This document shows, in pieces, positions 5,588 through 13,309 of a DNA stretch of 13,846 nucleotides. The notes below the pieces were generated by a model. The model did no database searches, had not been told where the DNA came from, and was given only the letters and a program-made list of their open reading frames with translations. The stretch covers positions 1-13,846 of the forward strand of contig CAIYOL010000401.1 in assembly GCA_903927855.1 (NCBI GenBank). Direction: 5' to 3'. A program made the translations under genes and the position numbers. This DNA comes from an uncultured Planctomycetota bacterium (GTDB lineage Bacteria; Planctomycetota; Phycisphaerae; Sedimentisphaerales; Anaerobacaceae). Numbering within the stretch: position 1 is the stretch's first letter; each line of letters starts with the position of its first letter.

Positions 5588-8500
5588 ATGTATAGAAAAT
5601 TTCTTTTTTTAACTTCTTTTGTTTTGGTGTTAAGCCTGGCGTACACCAGTTACGGCGCTGATACCGTTGCGCCAAGGCCTAGCCCGATGAGATGGATGAC
5701 AGTCCCGGCGACACGGGGGCCAACCGAAATTCAGATGGGCGTACCGACCGCTTTGGACGCAGGCGGCAGTTACCCCTGTTATTACTACTTCGAATGCACC
5801 ACTAACGGCGCCTTCAGTAGCGGCTGGATATCAGAGCCGAATTACACAGTTTCGGGTCTTGCTCCGGACACCACGTATTATTTCCGTGCCAAGGCAAAGG
5901 ATAGTGTTGGGAATGAGACTGGCTGGACGGCTTCTGATGTTGCTCTTACTCTACCCGCAACCACCGATGCTTGCACTACCCCCCCTGTGATGAGGCTGGA
6001 CCTTAACAGGAACATAGACAATAATGATGTAAACACCGCTGTCGGCTTTCTTCCATTTATCCCCGAAAACAGCGGCAGTGAAGTAAATGGTATTGTAGTC
6101 GACTTCACCGGTCTCATTACATCAGGCAGGCGTGAGGACCCCTGTTACGGGTGGTCGAAGTACGGCGGCTCAATAAACGTGGATGACCCATGCTTTATGT
6201 CTCCGCGAGCAGCCGAGCGACTGTATCGCGATATGTTCTCCGCACCACAGACGCAGAGTTTTTCAATCACGCTATGGGGACTGGGGATGGATCGAGACGT
6301 CAACATAATGATGTGGGCATATGATGAACAAATAGGGGATATGAATCGAATGGCGAGATGGTCCGCCAACGGCAATTATGTCTTTACCACCAGCTTCCAC
6401 GGCGGTATATCGAGCCGGCCTAACTTTGATAACGCGGCCGGCGGCATTGGCTGGCAAGATTTATATAGGTACGCATGGAAAGCAAGAGTCACGACAGATA
6501 AGTTTGGCAGAATCGCCCTGACATGTGACAGGGACCCAAACAGTCCGGCAGCCGAGCCTTTTGCTTATTGCAACGCCCTAAAGGTGGAGCCTAATGCGAC
6601 GAGCACATTCACCCCGACACCATACCCCCACCGTCCGTACCCGATTGATGCAAATCACAGTGTCAACCCACCGTGCGTGCCCGTAAATACAGCACTTCAA
6701 TGGAGAAATGGCGCGAGCGTTTCGAGCCAGGAGTTATATTTCGGCGATGATTTTAACGATGTCAACACCGCCACCAGCGGTTATCAGGGCCCCGGCGTGC
6801 TGGTTTACAAACCAGGCCTTGGTCCTGGAGACAGCGCAGGTACTTATCCTTATAACTCTCCCACATTCATGCAATTAGACAAAACCTACTACTGGCGAAT
6901 CGATGACACCAATACAGGAGCTATCCTCTATAAAGGCGAGACCTGGAGCTTCACGACATGTCCGAATTCTGTCGTGGACAGTTTCAACGGGTATACCCAG
7001 AGCTCAGAGCTGAGGGCTGTATGGAAGGATAGTTTTGCTGGTGCTAGTTACGGCAAAGCGGAAGTTTATATGACTGGTACTGACCCGAATCGCAATGGAC
7101 CGCCGGGCAGGTCGATGAGGTATTTGAACAAGAATTATGCCACTCCATTCTGGTCCAAGACCGAAGCGACTATTGGTACCGGAGCCGGTAAATTGAAGAT
7201 CGACCCGGACTGGAAGGGTATGGACGCTTGTTCAGTGTCGCTGTGGTTCTGGGGCAACGCGCGCAATGATGCCAACCAGAAGATGTATCTGCTAGTGACC
7301 GATGGCTCCGCGAATATGGCGAAAATACTATACAAAGGCGATATGAACGACGTAAGGGCACCCCAGTGGCACGAGTGGAATATTGCCTTCAAGGAATTCG
7401 AGGCCAATAAGCCCGCCATTGATCTATCCAATGTTTCGAAAGTTGGTATCTACTTCGGCGGCGACGGCGTCACAGGATACAATGATGGTAGCGATGATTA
7501 CACAATCTTTGAGGATGTCCAGATTTATACGACCAGATGCGCTCTTATAGAGCGTGATGCTGATTACGCCTTACTCGATTATGCTCCGCTCGGCGCCCCT
7601 GGCGGCGACTGTGCGATAGATTCTCAAGAGATTGGGGTAATAGCAGGCAACTGGCTCGACACGGATATGATCATTAATACGACCAATCCGATCGATACCA
7701 ATCTTGTTGTGTACTACCCGATGAACGAGGGAGACGGCAATAAGATTTATAGCCGTCCAAAACTTAGCCAACCTTCTTGGATCGATGCCAACTGGACCGG
7801 GACTTTCTGGAATAACACCAATACAGCCTCTGTACCAGTAGGGTATTACGGCACCGAATGGTCGAACCCCGGCTATGATGGCTCCGGCTACTGCGTCTAC
7901 ATGAGCGGCGTCCAGGGCGCCAGGATCCAATGCGGAGAGCCGAACAACTGGTCAACGGATGGTCCATTCAACCTGCGTCTCGGAATCGGAAGCCAAAAAG
8001 TCACTCCAGATGATTCAAATCATATTACCCTGTCTATCTGGGTCAAGTGGTTAGGACGACGCACATGGGACGGCTATCTCAATAGCAAGGGTCAGGGCTT
8101 GTTTGGTAAAAGAGGCGGCTATTCTGAAAGCGAAATGATATGGACATTATGGGAAAGTGAAGGCGGCCCTGGTGCATTTGGTCTCGGGCACTATGCATCT
8201 GGTGACCTAGCCACACCCGATTTGGTTACCGCTACAGGTTTACTGAATCCGTTTATCGGCCAATGGGTACACATAGCCGCTGCGTTCCCGTATCCTCCGA
8301 CGGCGACAGATTCGAACGCCCAAGCCAGGCTCTATCTCAATGGCGGCCAAGTAGCTCAAGGGCCATGGAGATTTAGTCGCGGGTATGATGCCAATATGTA
8401 TTTGACAATAGGCCAAACCAGTGATCAAAATGCCTGGCCTGACGCCCCTACAGCCTGGTATGGCTACCTCGACGAAGCCCGTATTTACAACCGTACTCTG

Positions 8501-8680
8501 TCCCAGAATGAGATAGGATACCTGGCTGACGTGACGCCCGGTGACAACCTACTGTGGATTCCGATACCGTCACCCGCTGAGGTGTACTCAATTGAGGGGC
8601 AAGGCAGCAAAATAATCAACTTCAAGGACTTTGCTGTTGTGGTGAACCAGTGGCTGAAAGAGGAGATGTACCCGCGTTAG
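5588..8680 (+). CDS. Large secreted multidomain LamG protein with split dockerin-like motifs
   Basis: A secreted protein of 1030 residues with no recognised catalytic domain, so probably adhesive or glycan-binding. Order of parts: signal peptide (about 1-24, cleaved near SYGA-D); FN3-like domain (about 26-122, with 'APDTTYYFRAKAKDSVGN'); a beta-rich domain (about 134-335); a second FN3-like domain (about 345-458) with YYWRIDDTN and WSFTT, a signature common in Phycisphaerae; a beta-sandwich, possibly carbohydrate-binding (about 461-653); a half-dockerin-like motif GDCAIDSQEIGVIAGNWL (about 672-689); a LamG/concanavalin-like domain (about 706-979, starting LVVYYPMNEG and closing GYLDEARIYNRTLSQNEIGYLA); and a C-terminal half-dockerin-like motif INFKDFAVVVNQWL (about 1009-1022). 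The final YPR may belong to a sorting tail. Start chosen on AGGAGG at 5576. It is monocistronic: its own leader upstream, a strong terminator downstream. Confidence 0.85.
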   Translation: MYRKFLFLTSFVLVLSLAYTSYGADTVAPRPSPMRWMTVPATRGPTEIQMGVPTALDAGGSYPCYYYFECTTNGAFSSGWISEPNYTVSGLAPDTTYYFRAKAKDSVGNETGWTASDVALTLPATTDACTTPPVMRLDLNRNIDNNDVNTAVGFLPFIPENSGSEVNGIVVDFTGLITSGRREDPCYGWSKYGGSINVDDPCFMSPRAAERLYRDMFSAPQTQSFSITLWGLGMDRDVNIMMWAYDEQIGDMNRMARWSANGNYVFTTSFHGGISSRPNFDNAAGGIGWQDLYRYAWKARVTTDKFGRIALTCDRDPNSPAAEPFAYCNALKVEPNATSTFTPTPYPHRPYPIDANHSVNPPCVPVNTALQWRNGASVSSQELYFGDDFNDVNTATSGYQGPGVLVYKPGLGPGDSAGTYPYNSPTFMQLDKTYYWRIDDTNTGAILYKGETWSFTTCPNSVVDSFNGYTQSSELRAVWKDSFAGASYGKAEVYMTGTDPNRNGPPGRSMRYLNKNYATPFWSKTEATIGTGAGKLKIDPDWKGMDACSVSLWFWGNARNDANQKMYLLVTDGSANMAKILYKGDMNDVRAPQWHEWNIAFKEFEANKPAIDLSNVSKVGIYFGGDGVTGYNDGSDDYTIFEDVQIYTTRCALIERDADYALLDYAPLGAPGGDCAIDSQEIGVIAGNWLDTDMIINTTNPIDTNLVVYYPMNEGDGNKIYSRPKLSQPSWIDANWTGTFWNNTNTASVPVGYYGTEWSNPGYDGSGYCVYMSGVQGARIQCGEPNNWSTDGPFNLRLGIGSQKVTPDDSNHITLSIWVKWLGRRTWDGYLNSKGQGLFGKRGGYSESEMIWTLWESEGGPGAFGLGHYASGDLATPDLVTATGLLNPFIGQWVHIAAAFPYPPTATDSNAQARLYLNGGQVAQGPWRFSRGYDANMYLTIGQTSDQNAWPDAPTAWYGYLDEARIYNRTLSQNEIGYLADVTPGDNLLWIPIPSPAEVYSIEGQGSKIINFKDFAVVVNQWLKEEMYPR

Positions 8681-8714
8681 TCAACGGTGAAATGACATAA
8701 GACGTGCACCAATT

Positions 8715-8757
8715 CGGGGCCTATACTGAGAAATCGGTATAGGCCCCGGCTGTTTTT
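8715..8757 (+). terminator. Intrinsic terminator after the surface protein gene
   Basis: The stem CGGGGCCTATAC-TGA (8715-8729) pairs with TCG-GTATAGGCCCCG (8734-8748) around a GAAA loop, 15 pairs with one T-G wobble. It is followed by GCTGTTTTT (8749-8757). It lies 35 nt after the stop and reads on the plus strand only; the other side has no U-tract. Confidence 0.9.
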
Positions 8758-8798
8758 ACAGGCAATATCGAGTAAACAGGAGATAATTTTAAATAGGC

Positions 8799-8826
8799 AC
8801 CTTCACTGCGCTTCATTCGGGAAGGT
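8799..8826 (-). terminator. Weak terminator candidate for the TPR gene
   Basis: On the minus strand, 16 nt after the stop of the TPR gene, ACCTTC (complement of 8821-8826) can pair with GAAGGT (complement of 8799-8804) across a 16-nt loop, and GCCTATTTAAAATT follows. The stem is short and the loop large, so the call is tentative. Confidence 0.25.
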
Positions 8827-8842
8827 TTTATTCGGGTTTTGT

Positions 8843-11323
8843 TTATGGGGATTGTTGTTGTGGGCGGTTTTGTGTCGGTGAATTTGTTGGTTTATTGATT
8901 TCCGGTGCTGTGCCGCCTAAGACGGGGGATTGTTGCTGCGGTCTGCCTTGTGTCAGATAGTTTGCCGGTTTGTTTGGTTCTGCGGGTTGCTGAGGCGGCG
9001 GGGGAGGTGTACCGCCGAGGGCAACAGCCATATCGCGAACGAATTTGCTTGAATCGTATTTGGCGGTCCAATCCAGAACCTTGGTGAAACCGCTATCCTG
9101 GTTTTTGGCCAGGAGATAGGTGGCCATTAAACGAACCGGCCAGTGGGTATCATTGAGATTTTCCGAGAGTGCGTTTATAAATTGGTAATCCAGCGGTAAG
9201 GAAGTCATATCAGCCATAATATGCACCTTAACGGCCCAATCATCCGAGATTAGGCTATGTAACAATGCGGATTTCAGCAAGGAAGGCATCGAGTCGGTAT
9301 ACGTAAATTTATAAGGCGGCTCGATACCGGCCATTGCGTGCTGCTCCAAAAGAAGGCCGATGAAAAGCTGGGCGGTTTTAATTTTTTGACCCGGTTGCCC
9401 GTTAGTGAGTGAACCAATCCGGTTTTTCAAGAAACTATCGATGATTTCAATTTTATGTCGCTTTATGGTAACCGTGGCAGGTTTTAAGTCAGGTATTCTG
9501 CTTATTATCTGGCCCTGGTCGGTGGTTACGGGGTCGAGATAAAGGGTAAATTCTATATCAACGGATGCCTGCGGATGTGTAAGCAGCAAGTTCCTAAGCT
9601 CGCCGGTGGGCAGGTGCAGAGGAACAAAGAAACTTGTGCCAGGCTTGACAGGTGAAGCGGGCCTGATTTTGAAGGATACGAGGTTGGGGATATTTTTGTT
9701 AAGGTCGCCTGTGATATTTGCGTCGACTCTGATATTTCCTGTGAACAATCCGTCATCGGAGACCACGAGCGGCTCGGAGGAGATATTTGTTATTGCGACA
9801 GTACTGTCGAGGCTGCTGCCATAGGAGAAGTCGCTGCCGCGAACATTAAACTGTGCCGAGATAATTTTATCCGGCTTAGTGAATTGAGGGACAAGGTTTT
9901 GTCCGAAGCTACTTCTTAACGCCATCAAGGTCATATCAGGTTCGATGGGCGGGACGTATTCTCCGCCGACGCTGGTTAAAATTTCTTTAGCGAGTTCGGC
10001 CTCGAGCGAGGCGGGGTCTTTGGCGATTGCGGACTTTAAGGTCTCAATGGCCGAATCTTTATTAGCATCGGCCAGTTGAATCTGGGCCAGAGCTAAATCG
10101 GAGATTTGATTGTGCTCATACTTGTCGATAAGCAGTGATTTAGCCCAGTCTTTTTGCCCGTTCATTACAAGCGAATAAGCCAAGATGGCAGCAGCCGTTG
10201 CTGAGTTGGGCTCAGCGGCGTAAGCCCGATTAGCCCAGTCGAGGGCTTTATTTGCATCCGGTGAGGCAAAACAATAAAACCAGGCTATAGATTGACTATC
10301 GATTCCTCCTGCTGCGCTCGGGACAGGTGTTGGGGATTGATTATTGATTTTTTCTTCGGCGGCCTGGAATATTCGATTTGCCTGTTCTGTATCGCCGATT
10401 TTCAATGATGCTTTGCCAGCAATAGCTTCGACAAACAAGTCAAATCGCCCGCTCTGGCGGATCTGCGAGGCAATTTGCAGACAGTTGTGCTGGTTTCGCT
10501 GGGTGTTGTAGCTGTTAAGCGTCCAGGGAAGATATATATAAGGGGGCAACTGCTGCGAAGGATGGAGATAGCTGAATAACTGTGCACAGTAATCGTAGGC
10601 ATCGGCAGCGGCCTGGTAAAGCTGCAGCCGTTCGGCGTATTGCGCAAAGGCCAGGGCAGCTTCTAAATCGAGCGGATTTTCGCCTAACGCTAACCTTAGG
10701 TGTTCAAGATATATCGCCGGCGCTATCTGTTCGGGGGCAAGCTCAACCAGTTTTTCAAAGGCAAGCTTATTGTATTTATTGCTGTTAAAGGCCTGCATAA
10801 AGTAAACTTGAGCAGCATTGGCATCAGCTTTTTCGGCGACCAGCAATCCAAACAGAGTAGCTAACTCGGAATCAAAACAGACGTTTTTACCGTTTAGATT
10901 CTGTAACAAACCTGCGAGAAGCTGCTCTCGCTGCTCACGAGAGTTCAACCGTTCGAGCAGATACTGAGTTGCCTGTCGAGCCGGCTCAAAGTCGGAAGAT
11001 TTGTCCAAGTAGCGTGCAAGCGAATTATACACTATCTCAGAGTAATCCCGCTCAGGGTGCTGAGCGACAAGCTTAATCAGTACGGGGTGAACGTAGTTGG
11101 CACGATTATCCAGTTCCATTGTGGCAGTTAAGAAAGCAATCGCCTGTTCGGTTTTTGGTCCGTTAATGTCTTCAGAGTTAGCCAACTCATAAGCTATTTC
11201 ATAGAATTTTTGGGCAAGAGAGGGAGAAAAAAGCTGTTCTGAACCCGAGGTGCCTTGAGCCCGGGCCAATGGAGAACAGAAGAAAAGTGTCAAAAAGACC
11301 CAAAAAGACCACTTTTTAAGCAT
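8843..11323 (-). CDS. Exported TPR protein with HEAT-like segment and Pro/Gln-rich tail
   Basis: An 826-residue exported protein of unknown specific role, probably a periplasmic or surface scaffold. Parts in order: signal peptide (about 1-22, MLKKW, a hydrophobic run, cleavage after ARA); a helical TPR-type solenoid (about 30-455) with repeats such as 'ALDWANRAYAAEPNSATAAA' and 'AIETLKSAIAKDPASLEAE'; a beta-rich domain (about 475-625) with VAITNISSEPLVVSDDG, like an immunoglobulin-type fold; a helical HEAT-like segment (about 655-768, with HWPVRLMATYLLAK and SSKFVRDMAVALG); and a low-complexity tail (about 770-826) carrying two copies of a Pro/Gln unit ending RPQQQSP. GGAG lies 7 nt before the ATG at 11323. 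It diverges from murJ and has no operon partner here. Parts are called from helix and strand patterns by eye. No catalytic motif is visible. Confidence 0.85.
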   Translation of the reverse strand: MLKKWSFWVFLTLFFCSPLARAQGTSGSEQLFSPSLAQKFYEIAYELANSEDINGPKTEQAIAFLTATMELDNRANYVHPVLIKLVAQHPERDYSEIVYNSLARYLDKSSDFEPARQATQYLLERLNSREQREQLLAGLLQNLNGKNVCFDSELATLFGLLVAEKADANAAQVYFMQAFNSNKYNKLAFEKLVELAPEQIAPAIYLEHLRLALGENPLDLEAALAFAQYAERLQLYQAAADAYDYCAQLFSYLHPSQQLPPYIYLPWTLNSYNTQRNQHNCLQIASQIRQSGRFDLFVEAIAGKASLKIGDTEQANRIFQAAEEKINNQSPTPVPSAAGGIDSQSIAWFYCFASPDANKALDWANRAYAAEPNSATAAAILAYSLVMNGQKDWAKSLLIDKYEHNQISDLALAQIQLADANKDSAIETLKSAIAKDPASLEAELAKEILTSVGGEYVPPIEPDMTLMALRSSFGQNLVPQFTKPDKIISAQFNVRGSDFSYGSSLDSTVAITNISSEPLVVSDDGLFTGNIRVDANITGDLNKNIPNLVSFKIRPASPVKPGTSFFVPLHLPTGELRNLLLTHPQASVDIEFTLYLDPVTTDQGQIISRIPDLKPATVTIKRHKIEIIDSFLKNRIGSLTNGQPGQKIKTAQLFIGLLLEQHAMAGIEPPYKFTYTDSMPSLLKSALLHSLISDDWAVKVHIMADMTSLPLDYQFINALSENLNDTHWPVRLMATYLLAKNQDSGFTKVLDWTAKYDSSKFVRDMAVALGGTPPPPPQQPAEPNKPANYLTQGRPQQQSPVLGGTAPEINKPTNSPTQNRPQQQSP
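8847..8985 (-). repeat. 78-nt in-frame tandem repeat at the 3' end of the TPR gene
   Basis: The 3' end contains a diverged tandem repeat with a period of 78 nt (26 codons). One copy starts at 8847 and the other at 8925; each begins GGGGATTGTTG on the plus strand. In protein both units read about LGGT(P/A)P...NKP(A/T)N...TQ(G/N)RPQQQSP. The copy upstream in the gene has extra proline and glutamine codons. Confidence 0.75.
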
Positions 11324-11348
11324 TTATAATCTCCAGCAAAGCGGACAG

Positions 11349-11414
11349 CCATTTTGCGCATTCCTGCGGGGGGCCTCAAACGCAGCAAAAAGCGTTTGGA
11401 AACCCACAAAATGG
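11349..11414 (-). repeat. Nested inverted repeats in the TPR gene leader
   Basis: Outer arms: CCATTTTG (11349-11356) pairs with CAAAATGG (11407-11414), extending two more pairs as minus-strand RNA, where a C-A mismatch on the plus strand becomes G-U. Inner hairpin: CAAACGC (11377-11383) with GCGTTTG (11392-11398). The element ends 25 nt upstream of the TPR start codon, so it may fold in that mRNA leader or act as an operator. Confidence 0.45.
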
Positions 11415-11599
11415 GGTTCCGCCTCAAAAAACGTTCATTTGACAGATATTTCGGGCAATTACTCTATGTGCTTTAGGTATTAAACGCGGCTGAAGCATCG
11501 ATTTTTTTAGATATTTAAATAATTTTTCAGCTTGTTTTTTTAGAATTATACGAGGAAATTCTCCGGAGGTGCGGGGCTATTGAGTTCTGAGGAGGATTT

Positions 11600-11627
11600 T
11601 TGACAATCTAATCTTTTTTTGTATCGT
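11600..11627 (+). promoter_or_regulatory. murJ promoter candidate with very short leader
   Basis: A perfect TTGACA (11600-11605), a 16-nt spacer and TATCGT (11622-11627, four of six matches). Initiation near 11634 would leave about 10 nt before the murJ ATG at 11644, matching the absence of a Shine-Dalgarno site there. Confidence 0.4.
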
Positions 11628-11643
11628 AAGCCGACTTGTTTAT

Positions 11644-13296
11644 ATGAACACGAAATTCCACGACGAACATACGGAGCGTGAACACTTCTTCAGCTCGGCG
11701 AAGACGGTGGCGGTCATAACGCTGGTTTCACGGGTATTCGGGATGCTGCGTGATATGGCTATTACGTCGCTGGGTGCCAACCGACTTACTGATGCGTACG
11801 GACTTGCGTTCATGATTCCCAACCTTTTCCGCAGACTGTTCGGGGAGGGCGCACTGGCGTCGGTCTTTGTGCCGGTGTTTACCGAAACAACCGAAAAAGA
11901 GGGTTTTGAAAAAGCATCTAAACTCTTTGCCAATTCGCTGGGACTGTTAGCCATGTTTCTGGCGGCAATTATGGTGATAGGACAGATTATTTTTGTGATA
12001 ATCGCACTGCTACCCGGCCCTGCAGATAGAAAATTCCTTATGGTACTGGCGACCATAATGTTCCCTTATATGCTGACGGTCTGTCTACTGGCGCTCGGGT
12101 CTGCAACTATGAACTGCCGGGGACATTTTACATTTCCAGCGGCAGCTCCAATCATTTTTAATATTTTCGGTATTGTGGCGGCATGGTGGCTCGCTCCCCT
12201 TTTGCGAAGCAATCTACAAGGGCGGCTTTTGATTGTAGCGTTTAGTGTAATAACGGCCGGTGTTGCGCAGTTAATAGCGGTATTATGGATTTTACATAGA
12301 AGCGGTTTTAATGTGCGGCCCCATCTAAAACCCGTCGAGGCGGGAATAAGGCCTATGATAAAGCTACTTGGTCCGATGCTCTTAAGTCTTGGGTTTTTGC
12401 AGATATCGGAACTTTTTCAAGGCGCGATAGCGTGGGCACTGACGGCAACGGAGGCGTCAAAAACATTTAATCTTTTCGGTTGGGCAATCCCCTGCCCCCT
12501 GACGGCAGGCGTTATTACGCGATGGAACGCGGCAAAGGCGTTATATCAGTTTCCGATGGGCGTGTTGGCAATACCGCTTGGCGTGGCGGTCTTTCCGCTT
12601 CTAAGCAGATATGCCGCAAGAGGTGATACGATAAATCTTCGAGACAGCATAAACAGGGCTCTTCGCCTGTCACTGATGGAGGGGATGGCAACAGGAATAG
12701 GCTTATATATATTGGCCGAACCGATTATGAAACTAATTTATGCTCGCCGTAATTTTACGCCCAGGGATGCGCTGGAGGCAGCTTTTGTACTCAAGATGTA
12801 TGCGTTGGGAATGTGGGCGTATTGTAGCTATCAAATTCTTGTAAGGGCATTTTATTCGCTGAAGGACACCAAAACACCCGTGAAGGTATCGTGCGTACTG
12901 GTGTTTTTAAACATAGCATTAATTTTCGGTACAATATGGATACCGGATTTTGAGGCTGGGGCTTTTGGGTTATCGACGGCTGTTACATTCGCGTTCAATG
13001 CGGCGATTCTGATGTATCTGCTGCGTAAACGGCTGGGGCTTTTCGGAGGGCGGAAAATCGCAGTTAGTTTTGCGCGCACGGTTGTTGGCTGCGCAGTTAT
13101 GGCAGGAGTGGTATATCTATTGCGATATCAGCTTGGTGGTGCGCGGAACTGGATAGTGGTTTTAGTGTGCATACCCGCCGGGGCAATTGCCTTTTTTGCG
13201 GCGGTTCGGCTTCTTGGTGCACCTGAACTGAGAGAATTGATGGGCGGCATAAAAGCCTCGAAAGAGCCTGAAACAAGTATTTCTCAGCAGCAATAA
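11644..13296 (+). CDS. murJ: Lipid II flippase MurJ (MviN family)
   Basis: MurJ moves the peptidoglycan precursor lipid II across the cytoplasmic membrane. The 550-residue protein is hydrophobic throughout, with about 14 membrane segments, as in the family (511 residues in E. coli). Family motifs: SRVFGMLRD near residue 29, then TDAYGLAFMIPNLFRRLFGEGALASVFVPVF (in two parts, about 47-58 and 59-77), with arginines in the positions of the essential ones in E. coli MurJ; and the 'ALYQFPMGVLAIPLGVAVFP' stretch (about 301-320), equivalent to YQLPLG...LP. The first about 15 residues are charged and cytoplasmic. No Shine-Dalgarno site precedes the ATG at 11644, and the only in-frame upstream codons before a stop at 11581 offer no ATG, GTG or TTG. 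The gene diverges from the TPR gene and its stop lies 13 nt from the convergent SEDS gene. Assignment is firm. Confidence 0.95.
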   Translation: MNTKFHDEHTEREHFFSSAKTVAVITLVSRVFGMLRDMAITSLGANRLTDAYGLAFMIPNLFRRLFGEGALASVFVPVFTETTEKEGFEKASKLFANSLGLLAMFLAAIMVIGQIIFVIIALLPGPADRKFLMVLATIMFPYMLTVCLLALGSATMNCRGHFTFPAAAPIIFNIFGIVAAWWLAPLLRSNLQGRLLIVAFSVITAGVAQLIAVLWILHRSGFNVRPHLKPVEAGIRPMIKLLGPMLLSLGFLQISELFQGAIAWALTATEASKTFNLFGWAIPCPLTAGVITRWNAAKALYQFPMGVLAIPLGVAVFPLLSRYAARGDTINLRDSINRALRLSLMEGMATGIGLYILAEPIMKLIYARRNFTPRDALEAAFVLKMYALGMWAYCSYQILVRAFYSLKDTKTPVKVSCVLVFLNIALIFGTIWIPDFEAGAFGLSTAVTFAFNAAILMYLLRKRLGLFGGRKIAVSFARTVVGCAVMAGVVYLLRYQLGGARNWIVVLVCIPAGAIAFFAAVRLLGAPELRELMGGIKASKEPETSISQQQ

Positions 13297-13309
13297 GAAG
13301 ACTACTCAC

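Larger units (their letters stand above)
11324..11643. other. 320-nt divergent intergenic region, TPR gene / murJ
   Basis: No gene is seen. The left part contains nested inverted repeats reading into the TPR gene on the minus strand (11349-11414). The right part contains the murJ promoter candidate (11600-11627). A second TTGACA at 11439-11444 on the plus strand has no good -10 at the right distance. No clear minus-strand promoter could be picked out for the TPR gene. Confidence 0.7.

Noticed and set aside
7571-7930. A 119-codon minus-strand frame inside the surface protein gene.
   Set aside because: It is antisense to the half-dockerin and LamG coding region and has no independent ribosome site or family resemblance.
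11640-12056. A 138-codon minus-strand frame opposite the start of murJ.
   Set aside because: It lies antisense to a firmly identified gene, has no homology that I recognise, and its composition mirrors the murJ codons.
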